Assembly (NCBI GenBank): GCA_963729275.1
Contig: CAVSNH010000013.1
Location: 372,001 to 436,000, forward strand
Length of the DNA stretch: 64,000 nt
Direction of reading: 5' to 3'
Source of the DNA: CAVSNH01 sp963729275
Lineage (GTDB): Bacteria > Actinomycetota > Acidimicrobiia > Acidimicrobiales > RAAP-2
A program made the translations under genes and the position numbers. Below the pieces are notes generated by a model, which made no database searches, was not told the DNA's origin, and saw only the letters and a program-made list of their open reading frames with translations. Shown piece after piece: positions 50,618 through 58,418 of this stretch; positions within the stretch are counted from its first letter, which is position 1, and each line of letters starts with the position of its first letter.

Positions 50618-50725
50618 TCAGCCAGGAGCTGAGGTCGAGGCAGGCAACTTGGCCGCCCATCGTCGGTCGTGTCGTCGACCCGCGCCCGTGCCGCGGGCGC
50701 TGCCTGCCGCGTAACGAGTGTGGCG

Positions 50726-51376
50726 TCAGCCGGCGGGTGAAGCGGCTCCCGGGACGACCGGAGTCGTCTCCACGCGTGCCCCCTTGGGGAGCCCGATGGG
50801 TGGTGCCGACCCCACCTGCGAGATGGTCACCACGACCTTCGTGCCTTGGGCGGCGATGGCAAACCGGCCGATGTACTGACCCGAGACGGTGTACTGCAGC
50901 GTGCCGGTCTCCCCACCGCGGGTCAGCGTCAGGCTGTAGTTGGAGCCGGATTGGTGCACCCCGTGGACCGTTCGCTCGAGGCGCAGATAATTCTGAGCCG
51001 GGTCGAGACCTGTCACCGCCGTCTGCGCATGCTGTCGGTAGAAGACGAGGTGGGAGGTCGAGGTGCCGTTGGTGACAGTCACGCTCTGGTACTCGTTGAC
51101 CCCTTGGATGTAGATGTACGTGCGCCGACCCCCGCTCTCGACGTAGCCACCGAGACGGTCGGGGGCCTGGTAGGTGAGGTACCCGGTCTCCGATCCCTCG
51201 GGCGTGGTCTCGGTGAACACCTCCGAGTAGTTGGGCGCGGCCAAGGTGTTGGCGACCGCTTGCGTCAGTGGCGCGGTGCTCGGCGACTGGACCACGCCGA
51301 CGATCGCCCCGCCGGCCGCGACCGCGCTCAGCAGACCGAGTAGCAACCAGCCGAGGAGGTGTCTGGAGTCGAGCAC
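50726..51376 (-). CDS. Exported or membrane-anchored protein, unknown function
   Basis: No family recognised. The 216 residues begin with a hydrophobic segment (HLLGWLLLGLLSAVAAGGAI, about 6-28) that is either an uncleaved anchor or a signal peptide without a lipobox Cys. A beta-rich exported domain follows, with no cysteine: YSEVFTETTPEGSETGYLTY, RRTYIYIQGVNEYQSVTV, YSLTLTRGGETGTLQYTVSG. The pattern loosely recalls the LprG/LolA-like lipid-binding fold of actinobacterial cell-envelope proteins, which is a guess. A Pro/Ala tail ends the protein. The GTG at 51376 lies 8 nt after a TAGCGT hexamer. It is a single gene converging on thiE. Confidence 0.7.
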   Translation of the reverse strand: MLDSRHLLGWLLLGLLSAVAAGGAIVGVVQSPSTAPLTQAVANTLAAPNYSEVFTETTPEGSETGYLTYQAPDRLGGYVESGGRRTYIYIQGVNEYQSVTVTNGTSTSHLVFYRQHAQTAVTGLDPAQNYLRLERTVHGVHQSGSNYSLTLTRGGETGTLQYTVSGQYIGRFAIAAQGTKVVVTISQVGSAPPIGLPKGARVETTPVVPGAASPAG

Positions 51377-51427
51377 GTCGTGGGACGCTAGGGCAGTGGA
51401 GAGGCCGGGGGCGGTGAGGCCGGTGGA

Positions 51428-52543
51428 TCAGATGCCAATGCGCTGGGCCAACAGCTCGCGGTGGTAAGCGGGGTCACCGAGCATGAGCTCGGACGACTTG
51501 GCCCGCTTGAAGTACAGGTGGGCCGGATGCTCCCAGGTGAAGCCGATGCCGCCATGGATCTGGATGTTCTCGGCGGCGGCGTGGAAGTAGGCCTCCGAGC
51601 AGTAGGACTTGGCCAGGCTGGCCACAACCGGCAGCTCGTCGGAGTCCTCGGCCGCCGCCCAACCGGCGTAGTAGGCGGCCGACTTGGCCGATTCGACTTC
51701 GAGCAGCATGTCCGCGCACTTGTGCTTGATGGCCTGAAAGCTGCCAATCGGGCGACCGAACTGGATTCGGGTCTTGGCGTACTCGACGGCGCTGTCGAGG
51801 CAGCGCTGTGCGCCGCCGACCTGCTCGGCGGCCAGGGCCACGGCGGCAAGGTCGAGGGTCTTCGTGAGGCCCTCGGCAGCCCCGCCCTCGGTCCCGATGA
51901 GCCACGCCGGCGTGTCGGAGAACTCGAGGCGCGCCTGCTTGCGGGTCTGGTCCATGGTCGGCAGGGCTGTGCGAGTGAGGCCGTCGGCGTCGCCCTTGAC
52001 CCCGAAGAGGGAGAGCCCGGCGGCGGTGCGGCCGACCACCAGCACCAGGCCGGCCACATGCCCGTCGATCACATAGGACTTGTGCCCACGCAGGGCCCAA
52101 CCGTCGTCGGTCTTCTGGGCCTCGAGGGTGACGCCGTCGGTATCCCAGCGACCGCTGTCCTCGGTGAAGGCCAGGGTGGCGATGGTCTCGCCGGAGGCGA
52201 TGCCGGGCAGCAGGTACTCCTGGGCGCTCTGGTCGCCGGAAGTGAGGAGGGCGTTGGTGGCGAGCGCCACCGTGGAGAAGAAAGGTGCGCACAGGAGGGC
52301 GGCGCCCATCTCCTCCAACACCACGATGAGCTCCACGTAGGAGAAGCCGGAGCCCCCGAACTGCTCGGGGATGATGAGGGACTGGAGGCCGAGCTGCTCG
52401 GCCATCTGCGACCACACGGCCGGGTCGTAGCCATCGGTCGTTTCCATGAGCCGCCGGACCTCGGTCTCCGGCGACTTGTCCTCGAGGAAGCGACGGACTG
52501 ACTTCCGCAGCTCCTCCTGCTCCTCGCTGAACGCGAAATTCAT
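51428..52543 (-). CDS. Acyl-CoA dehydrogenase
   Basis: FAD-dependent enzyme that introduces the 2,3 double bond into an acyl-CoA. The 371 residues open with MNFAFSEEQEELRKSVRRFL, then LGLQSLIIPEQFGGSGFSYV, the FAD/substrate segment IATLAFTEDSGRWDTDGVTL, RIQFGRPIGSFQAIKHKCAD and the ending ENIQIHGGIGFTWEHPAHLY. The catalytic base expected near residue 240 is not obvious in this subgroup, where it may move or be missing. Heterodimeric steroid-degrading dehydrogenases show similar losses, but no partner gene lies beside it. The ATG at 52543 has GGAG six nt upstream; a longer in-frame start at 52582 is possible. It diverges from the MBL gene. Confidence 0.88.
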   Translation of the reverse strand: MNFAFSEEQEELRKSVRRFLEDKSPETEVRRLMETTDGYDPAVWSQMAEQLGLQSLIIPEQFGGSGFSYVELIVVLEEMGAALLCAPFFSTVALATNALLTSGDQSAQEYLLPGIASGETIATLAFTEDSGRWDTDGVTLEAQKTDDGWALRGHKSYVIDGHVAGLVLVVGRTAAGLSLFGVKGDADGLTRTALPTMDQTRKQARLEFSDTPAWLIGTEGGAAEGLTKTLDLAAVALAAEQVGGAQRCLDSAVEYAKTRIQFGRPIGSFQAIKHKCADMLLEVESAKSAAYYAGWAAAEDSDELPVVASLAKSYCSEAYFHAAAENIQIHGGIGFTWEHPAHLYFKRAKSSELMLGDPAYHRELLAQRIGI

Positions 52544-52678
52544 CGAATGCTCCATCCCGGGACGCCTGGCTAAAGAGGGCATCGTGCCTCGTTTGGTCTA
52601 CCAGAAGGCCGCTGGCCTTGGAAAACGCCGACGCCGGTCGATAGGGGTCGACCAGGGCTGATGCCGACGACGGCTCAG

Positions 52679-52684
52679 TACACT
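52679..52684 (+). promoter_or_regulatory. -10 element TACACT, leaderless
   Basis: TACACT is followed by 6 nt and the GTG of a 14-codon frame at 52691, which overlaps the MBL hydrolase start. Confidence 0.5.
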
Positions 52685-52690
52685 GACCCC

Positions 52691-52735
52691 GTGATCACCG
52701 GCATCATCGTGGCCGCATCGGTAGGCAAACAGTGA
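52691..52735 (+). CDS. Putative 14-residue leaderless leader peptide coupled to the MBL hydrolase gene
   Basis: GTG at 52691, 6 nt after TACACT, opens MITGIIVAASVGKQ, ending in a TGA that overlaps the GTG of the hydrolase gene as GTGA. A GGTAGG stretch inside the small frame sits where a ribosome-binding site for the hydrolase would be. A leaderless ribosome finishing here could restart on the hydrolase. The peptide is short and hydrophobic, with no run of a single amino acid, so classical attenuation is not indicated. Confidence 0.42.
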   Translation: MITGIIVAASVGKQ

Positions 52736-53358
52736 CCGGACGCCCGGCCACCATCATCGACTACGAGGACACCAACGTCGAGGTCCACCGGGTCGTCGTC
52801 GGACCCATGGACAACAACGTCTACATCCTGCGGTGCCGCCAGACCGGCGACGCCATGCTCATCGACGCCGCCAACGAGCACGACCTCCTGCTCGATCTTT
52901 GCCGGACGCTCGGCGTGCGCCAGGTGGTCGAGACCCATGGCCACTGGGATCACATCCAGGCCGTCGAGGCGGTGCGGAACGCGGGGTTCGATGTGGCCGT
53001 AACCGAGGCCGATGCGGGGATGCTGCCCTCCTACGACCAGCTCCTCTCCGACCGCGAGAAGCTGCGGGTCGGCAAGCTCCAGGTGGCCACTATCGCCACC
53101 CCCGGGCACACCCCCGGCTCCATGTGCTTCGCCGTCGAGGGCACACCCCTCCTCTTCTCCGGCGACACGCTGTTCCCGGGCGGCCCGGGCAACACCTCGT
53201 TCGACAACGCCGACTTCGGCACCATCATCGACTCCATCGAGCACCGCCTCTTCTCCGACTTCGGCCCCGACACCATCGTCCTGCCGGGACACGGCGCCGG
53301 CACCACCATCGGTGCCGAGTCTCCGCACCTCGACGAGTGGGTCGATCGCGGTTGGTAG
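52732..53358 (+). CDS. Metallo-beta-lactamase-fold hydrolase
   Basis: Two-metal hydrolase of the glyoxalase II / persulfide dioxygenase-like group. The 208-residue protein has VVVGPMDNNVYILRCRQTGD at the start, the metal motif VVETHGHWDHIQAVEAVRNA (HxHxDH), IATPGHTPGSMCFAVEGTPL, LLFSGDTLFPGGPGNTSFDN with the bridging Asp, and VLPGHGAGTTIGAESPHLDE with the last His. These match small actinobacterial enzymes annotated as MBL-fold hydrolases; a thioester substrate is likely but not certain. It starts at GTG 52732, overlapping the stop of a 14-codon frame, and converges on the debranching-enzyme gene. Confidence 0.9.
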   Translation: MTGRPATIIDYEDTNVEVHRVVVGPMDNNVYILRCRQTGDAMLIDAANEHDLLLDLCRTLGVRQVVETHGHWDHIQAVEAVRNAGFDVAVTEADAGMLPSYDQLLSDREKLRVGKLQVATIATPGHTPGSMCFAVEGTPLLFSGDTLFPGGPGNTSFDNADFGTIIDSIEHRLFSDFGPDTIVLPGHGAGTTIGAESPHLDEWVDRGW

Positions 53359-53399
53359 ACGCCGGTCAACGCAAAGCCCGGACGGAGGCGAGGTCGGTA

Positions 53400-55574
53400 T
53401 CAGACGGCAGTCGAGGGGCGGCGAGGCTCGCGGATGACCTCGATGTCCGGTGGTAGACCTTCGACGGCCACACCCCCAGGCACCTCCGAGCCCACTTCGA
53501 CAGTGACCCGCGAGCCGGCCAGGGGAATGCCCTCGAGCTTCAGGTAGCCGATCGACTCCGGCAGGTGGGGGCAGAGCCACATCTTTCCGTAAGGGATCCA
53601 CGGGTCGAGCCGCAGCAGGGTGCGCAGGCACAGCATGGGTGAGGCCGCCGCCCAGGCCTGGGGGGAGCACGACGTCGGGTAGGCGACGGGCACGGTGAGC
53701 TCACCCCGGTCGAGGCCGCTGAACAGTTCGGGCAGCCGCCCGCCCTGGGCCGTGGCCGCGTCGAGGAGCCCGAAGATCAGCTGCTGGGCGGCACCGTCGA
53801 ACCCGTAGCGGGCCAGGCCGGCGGCCACGATGGCGGTGTCGTGGGGCCACACCGAGCCGCAGTGGTAGCTGATCGGGTTGTACCCGCCGCTCTCCTTCGA
53901 GAGCGTGCGCAGCCCCCAGCCCGAGAACATGGCCGGTGACACCATCAATTCGGCCACCCGACGCGCCTTGTCCTCGTCGATGATGCCGGCCCACAAGCAG
54001 TGGCCGATGTTGGAGGTGAGCGAGTCGATGGGCTGCTTGTCGGCATCGAGACCGACGGCGAACCAGCCCTTGTCCTCCAGCCAGAAGTCGCGGTTGAACG
54101 CCGCCTTGAGATGAGCCGCCTTGGCCCGGAAGCGGTCGTAGGTGGCGGTGTCACCTACCTCGAAGGCGAAGTGGGCTCGAGCCAGGTACGCACCGTAGGT
54201 GTACGCCTGCACCTCGCAGAGGGCGATGGGCGCCTCGGCCACCTTGCCGTTGGCGTAGCGGATGCCGTCCCAGCTGTCCTTCCACCCTTGGTTGGCCAGC
54301 CCTCGGTCGGTCGCCCGGTGGTACTCCACGTAGCCGTCGCCGTCGGCATCCCCGAATTGATCGATCCATTCGATGGCCCGGACGGCATGAGGTAGGAGCT
54401 CGTCGACCAGATCACGGTCGACGCCCCACCGTCGCATCTCCCCCAGCAGCATCACGAACAGTGGGGTGGCGTCGGCGGTCCCGTAGTAGATGCTCCCCCC
54501 GCCGAGCGACAGCCCGGTCGACTCGCCGAAGCGCATTTCGTGGAGGATGCGGCCCGGCTCCTCGTCGTTTCGGGGGTCGACCTCGTTGCCCTGGAAACGG
54601 GCCAAGGTCTGGAGCACACCACGGGCCAGGTCCGGCGAGACGAGCAGAGCCATCCAGGCGGTGATCAACGAGTCGCGGCCGAAGACCGTCATGAACCACG
54701 GCGCCCCGGCCGCCACGACCACGCGTTCGGGAAAGTCGGGGTCGAAGATGCGCAGCGCGCCGAGATCCTCGGCACTGCGATCAATGACCTCCTTCAGGCC
54801 CGGATGGTCCGTCTCGACCTGCGGGACGCGTCGCCGCCACTGCCTGAGCCGCTCGGTGGGCGTGGCCCTCGCCGCGTGGTCGCCCCGCCGGTCCTTGGAC
54901 TGCAGGACGGCGCCGTCGACCACCGGTGCGATCTCCAACGAGGTGCTCCACTCGCCGCGGGAGGGGACGACCACATGGAAGGTGGCGAGGTCGGGGCTCA
55001 ACTTGGCCGTGTCCCGCACGACGATCTCGACGCCGCGGGTCACTCCGCCCCTCCGGTAACTGTGGACGATGGCCGGCGGTTGTCCGCTCCCGTCCTCGGT
55101 GACGGTGGCCGAGACCTCAGCGGTCGACGGCTCGGTGCCGGCCCGGCCCTCCTTGACCGCGAAGAGGTCGGCGAAGTCGGTCCCGATGAGCACCTCGACG
55201 GTGCAGGTGGTGGCTTCGTCGGCGAAGTTCCGCACCGTGATCTCCTCGAGCATGCCCCGGCCGACCGAACGCGACCGGAAGACCATGAGCGTGGAGTCGG
55301 CCCTCCCGGGGGCGGGCAGGCACCGGGACACGAAGGTGGCCGTGAACGGGTCGTCGGTCACCGCCGTCAGCGACTCGGTCGGCGACCCGTTGACCAGGAC
55401 CTGGAGGCGGCTGATCAGACGGGTGTCTCGGAAGAAGAGGCCCTGGGCTCCCCCGGGGACGATGTCACCCGCCGCGCCGCTGATGGCGAAGGTGGACTCG
55501 TCGACCAGAGTCACGACGCCCACACCACCCGAGAGAGGCGTGGTCGCCCCGTTGAAGTTCCAGGGATCGACCAT
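53400..55574 (-). CDS. Glycogen-debranching-type amylo-alpha-1,6-glucosidase
   Basis: Two-domain protein of 724 residues. The N-terminal GDE_N beta-sandwich (about 1-230) has FAISGAAGDIVPGGAQGLFF and RDTRLISRLQVLVNG. The C-terminal alpha/alpha-barrel resembles the GH133 / amylo-1,6-glucosidase domain, with APWFMTVFGRDSLITAWMAL, DRGLANQGWKDSWDGIRYAN, VQAYTYGAYLARAHFAFEVG and NPISYHCGSVWPHDTAIVAA. The acidic catalytic residues probably lie in the GRDS and WKDSWD regions. Many actinobacterial relatives act on glycogen or on maltosyl compounds. No other glycogen gene is in the window. The ATG at 55574 lies 8 nt after a TACGCT hexamer. Confidence 0.88.
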   Translation of the reverse strand: MVDPWNFNGATTPLSGGVGVVTLVDESTFAISGAAGDIVPGGAQGLFFRDTRLISRLQVLVNGSPTESLTAVTDDPFTATFVSRCLPAPGRADSTLMVFRSRSVGRGMLEEITVRNFADEATTCTVEVLIGTDFADLFAVKEGRAGTEPSTAEVSATVTEDGSGQPPAIVHSYRRGGVTRGVEIVVRDTAKLSPDLATFHVVVPSRGEWSTSLEIAPVVDGAVLQSKDRRGDHAARATPTERLRQWRRRVPQVETDHPGLKEVIDRSAEDLGALRIFDPDFPERVVVAAGAPWFMTVFGRDSLITAWMALLVSPDLARGVLQTLARFQGNEVDPRNDEEPGRILHEMRFGESTGLSLGGGSIYYGTADATPLFVMLLGEMRRWGVDRDLVDELLPHAVRAIEWIDQFGDADGDGYVEYHRATDRGLANQGWKDSWDGIRYANGKVAEAPIALCEVQAYTYGAYLARAHFAFEVGDTATYDRFRAKAAHLKAAFNRDFWLEDKGWFAVGLDADKQPIDSLTSNIGHCLWAGIIDEDKARRVAELMVSPAMFSGWGLRTLSKESGGYNPISYHCGSVWPHDTAIVAAGLARYGFDGAAQQLIFGLLDAATAQGGRLPELFSGLDRGELTVPVAYPTSCSPQAWAAASPMLCLRTLLRLDPWIPYGKMWLCPHLPESIGYLKLEGIPLAGSRVTVEVGSEVPGGVAVEGLPPDIEVIREPRRPSTAV

Positions 55575-55712
55575 TCCGGTGGAGCGTACCGGTCGACCCC
55601 TTGCAAACCTGAGCAATCACCGGCCCCGAACGAGGAAATCCCCAGCCGGCGAAGGGCAATGTCGGTCCCTAAAATTGTTCCTATTCACGTAGGAGAAAAT
55701 CCAGAATCCGGT

Positions 55713-55718
55713 TAGAAT
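55713..55718 (+). promoter_or_regulatory. -10 element TAGAAT for the sufC-sufS operon, leaderless
   Basis: TAGAAT (five of six bases of the TATAAT consensus) is followed by 6 nt and then GTG at 55725. The upstream 60 bp are A+T-rich, and AGAATCC is repeated at 55703 and 55714. No recognisable SufR or iron-box site was found. Confidence 0.55.
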
Positions 55719-55724
55719 CCAGCT

Positions 55725-56522
55725 GTGTCCGCCCGCACCACCACCGGCCCATCGGCGACCGATGCCCCGGTCGGCAGCTCCCCTCCCCTGCTCGCCGTCG
55801 ACGGCCTGTGGGTGGAGGTCGAGGGTAAGCCCATCCTGCGAGGGGTCGACCTCGAGGTGGGAGCCGGCCAAGTGCACGCCCTCATGGGCCCGAACGGCTC
55901 GGGCAAGTCGACCTTGGCCAACGTGCTGCTCGGCAACCCCGACTACCGGGTCACGTCGGGAGCCATTCGGTTCAAGGGAGAGGACATCACGAGCTGGCCG
56001 GTCGAGGTGCGGGCCAAGGCCGGCGTCTTTCTCGCCTTCCAGCAGCCCGAGTCCATCCCCGGCGTCCCGGTGATCCAATTCCTGCGCCAAGCCCTCGAAG
56101 CACGACGTGGGACCGAGGTCTCCGCCCTCGAGATCCGGATCGCCATGATGGAGTGGATGGACAAGCTGGGCATGGACCCCGCCTTCGGTGAGCGCCATCT
56201 CAACGAGGGGTTCTCCGGCGGCGAGCGGAAGCGCAACGAGATCCTCCAGATGGCCATGCTCGAACCCGAGGTGGCCGTGCTCGACGAGACCGACTCGGGG
56301 CTCGACGTCGACGCCCTGCGGACGGTGGCGAGGGGCGTGGGCGCCGTCCGTGCCGTCCGGCCCGATCTCGGCATCCTGGTCATCTCCCACTACCAGCGCA
56401 TGCTCGACGAGCTCGATGCCGATCGGGTGCACCTCATGGTGGAGGGCACCATCGTGGCCGAGGGTGGCCCGGAGCTCGCTCGCAAGCTCGAGTCCGAGGG
56501 GTACGACGCATGGCGAAGCTGA
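55725..56522 (+). CDS. sufC: Fe-S cluster assembly ATPase SufC (first copy)
   Basis: ATPase that drives the SufB-SufC-SufD scaffold. The 265 residues contain LLAVDGLWVEVEGKPILRGV, Walker A ALMGPNGSGKSTLANVLLGN, Q-loop VFLAFQQPESIPGVPVIQFL, signature LNEGFSGGERKRNEILQMAM, Walker B VAVLDETDSGLDVDALRTVA and the switch His in ILVISHYQRMLDELDADRVH. These are SufC-specific in detail (FSGGERKRNE and ETDSGLD). It starts at GTG 55725 directly after its -10 element and overlaps sufS by 13 nt. A second SufC gene lies at 59845 on the other strand. Confidence 0.94.
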   Translation: MSARTTTGPSATDAPVGSSPPLLAVDGLWVEVEGKPILRGVDLEVGAGQVHALMGPNGSGKSTLANVLLGNPDYRVTSGAIRFKGEDITSWPVEVRAKAGVFLAFQQPESIPGVPVIQFLRQALEARRGTEVSALEIRIAMMEWMDKLGMDPAFGERHLNEGFSGGERKRNEILQMAMLEPEVAVLDETDSGLDVDALRTVARGVGAVRAVRPDLGILVISHYQRMLDELDADRVHLMVEGTIVAEGGPELARKLESEGYDAWRS

Positions 56523-57763
56523 CCCAATCCCCACCCGAGGTGGGACTCGACGTGCGCAAGGACTTCCCGCTCCTCGGCCGCGAGGTGAACGGTCACCCGA
56601 TCGTCTATCTCGACTCGGCCTCGTCGTCGCAACGACCTCTGTTCGTGCTCGACGCCATGCGCAACTACGAGGAGACCACCCACGCCAACGTGCACCGGGG
56701 CGTCTATGCCATCGCCGAGGAGGCGACCCGGCGCTTCGAAGCCGCCCGGGTGTCGGTGGGCCGGTTCATCGGGGCCCCGGACCCGGCTCACGAGGTGGTC
56801 TTCGCCAAGAACGCCACCGAAGGCATCAACCTCGTGGCCCACACCTGGGGTCGCACGTTCCTCCATCCCGGCGACGCCATCGTGCTCACCGAGATGGAGC
56901 ACCACGCCAACATCGTCCCCTGGCACATCCTGGCTGCCGAGCGGGACCTCGAGATCCGATGGATCCCCATCGACGACGACGGCCGACTGGTGCTCTCCGA
57001 CATCGACCGGCTCTTCCACGGGGCGAAGCTCGTGGGCGTCACCTGCATGTCGAACGTGCTCGGCACGATCAACCCGGTGGCCCAGATCACCGAAGCCGCC
57101 CACGCCGCCGGTGCCGTCGTGGTGGCCGACGGCGCCCAGTCGGTGCCCCACCTCATCACCGACGTCGCCGCCCTCGGGGTCGACTTCCTCGCCTTCAGCG
57201 CCCACAAGATGTTGGGGCCGACCGGCATCGGCGTGCTGTGGGGGCGGCGCGAGATCCTCGAGTCACTGCCTCCTTTCCTCGGGGGCGGCGAGATGATCCT
57301 CGATGTGCGCAAGGATGGATTCGTCCCGAACGAGATCCCCTGGCGGTTCGAGGCCGGCACTCAGCCCATCGCCGAGGTCATCGGCCTCGGGGCCGCCGTC
57401 GAGTACATCGAGGCCGTCGGCCGGGACACCATCAGGGCCCACGAGCGGGCCCTCACCCAGTACCTCCTCGAAACGCTCGACGACCGATTCGGGGCCGACC
57501 TGCGCGTCTTCGGTCCCCGCGACCTCTGGGACCGGGGTGGGGTCGTGTCCTTCGCCTACCGGGACATCCACGCCCACGACGTCTCCCAGGTGCTCGACAG
57601 CTACGGGGTGTGCGTGCGGGCCGGCCACCACTGCGCCAAGCCGCTCATGCGTCGGCTAGGGGTGAACGCCACCGCTCGGGCCTCACTCGCCCTCTACAAC
57701 GACCGCTCCGACGTCGACGCCCTGGCCGACGCGTTGGACGAGGTGGGGGCGTTCTTCGGATGA
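56510..57763 (+). CDS. sufS: Cysteine desulfurase SufS
   Basis: Pyridoxal-phosphate enzyme that takes sulfur from cysteine for cluster assembly. The 417-residue protein has RPLFVLDAMRNYEETTHANV, FAKNATEGINLVAHTWGR, VLTEMEHHANIVPWHILAAE, VVVADGAQSVPHLITDVAAL and the cofactor lysine in DFLAFSAHKMLGPTGIGVLW. The persulfide Cys lies in VCVRAGHHCAKPLMRRLGVN (group II pattern). The length is normal for SufS. The ATG at 56510 lies inside the end of sufC, so the two are translationally coupled. It hands sulfur to SufU, encoded 83 nt downstream. Confidence 0.96.
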   Translation: MAKLTQSPPEVGLDVRKDFPLLGREVNGHPIVYLDSASSSQRPLFVLDAMRNYEETTHANVHRGVYAIAEEATRRFEAARVSVGRFIGAPDPAHEVVFAKNATEGINLVAHTWGRTFLHPGDAIVLTEMEHHANIVPWHILAAERDLEIRWIPIDDDGRLVLSDIDRLFHGAKLVGVTCMSNVLGTINPVAQITEAAHAAGAVVVADGAQSVPHLITDVAALGVDFLAFSAHKMLGPTGIGVLWGRREILESLPPFLGGGEMILDVRKDGFVPNEIPWRFEAGTQPIAEVIGLGAAVEYIEAVGRDTIRAHERALTQYLLETLDDRFGADLRVFGPRDLWDRGGVVSFAYRDIHAHDVSQVLDSYGVCVRAGHHCAKPLMRRLGVNATARASLALYNDRSDVDALADALDEVGAFFG

Positions 57764-57774
57764 GAATCGCTCGC

Positions 57775-57780
57775 TACGCT
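57775..57780 (+). promoter_or_regulatory. -10 element TACGCT inside the suf operon, leaderless
   Basis: TACGCT is followed by 6 nt and GTG at 57787, the start of a 19-codon frame that ends on the sufU start. It would give sufU an expression route independent of sufC-sufS. Confidence 0.48.
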
Positions 57781-57786
57781 GGCGTC

Positions 57787-57846
57787 GTGGAAAACCGGCC
57801 CACCCCCGTTGGCGGCTTCCGCCCGGCACCGGAGGCCCGTCGCTGA
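57787..57846 (+). CDS. Putative 19-residue leaderless leader peptide coupled to sufU
   Basis: GTG at 57787 opens 19 codons (MENRPTPVGGFRPAPEARR) ending in TGA 57844-57846, which overlaps the sufU ATG by one base (TGATG). The frame begins 6 nt after TACGCT. The peptide is Pro- and Arg-rich with no Cys, so it is not an obvious cysteine sensor. GGAGG near its 3' end could also serve as the sufU ribosome-binding site. Confidence 0.42.
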   Translation: MENRPTPVGGFRPAPEARR

Positions 57847-58370
57847 TGCCAGGGCTCGAAGACCTCTATCGCGAGATCATCCTCGACCATTACCGCTCGC
57901 CCAGAAACCGGGGCGAGCTGGCCTCGCCACCGGCCCGCCGGGTCGAGGGCTTCAATCCTCTGTGCGGCGACGAGGTGGTGGTCACCGTCGACGTGCGCGA
58001 CAACGTCGTGGCCGACATCAAGATCTCCGGCACCGGATGCTCGATCAGCCAGTCCTCGGCCTCGCTCATGTCCGCCGCCGTCAAGGGGAAGCCGGTGGAC
58101 GAGGTGCGCGAGCTCATCCGCACCTTCAAGGGGATGATGTCGATCCACGAGGCCACTCTGCCGGTCGCCGACGGGGCGTCCTACGAGGGCGACGACGGTC
58201 ACGGCGACCTGATCGACGAGCCGGTGGCCATCGACGTCGACTCGTTGGGCGAGCTCGCCGCCCTCCAAGGGGTGGTCAAGTTCCCGGTGCGCATCAAGTG
58301 CGCCACCCTGAGCTGGAACACCCTGGCCCAGGGGCTCGACGAGGTCGAGTCGGCGGCGTCGGTCGCCTGA
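57846..58370 (+). CDS. sufU: SufU sulfur relay / scaffold protein
   Basis: Zinc protein that receives sulfur from SufS and relays it to the SufBCD scaffold. The 174 residues have LYREIILDHYRSPRNRGELA at the start, GFNPLCGDEVVVTVDV with the first Cys, IKISGTGCSISQSSASLMSA with the second, and VRIKCATLSWNTLAQGLDEV with the third, giving the three cysteines and nearby Asp of zinc-SufU. The stretch between cysteines 2 and 3 (the SufU insertion compared with IscU) is present and contains an acidic loop (YEGDDGHGDL). It is the last gene of the plus-strand suf block. Confidence 0.93.
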   Translation: MPGLEDLYREIILDHYRSPRNRGELASPPARRVEGFNPLCGDEVVVTVDVRDNVVADIKISGTGCSISQSSASLMSAAVKGKPVDEVRELIRTFKGMMSIHEATLPVADGASYEGDDGHGDLIDEPVAIDVDSLGELAALQGVVKFPVRIKCATLSWNTLAQGLDEVESAASVA

Positions 58371-58418
58371 CCACCACCTCGTCGGCCGGAGACCCGGTCG
58401 CCGAGTGGGCCACGCCGC

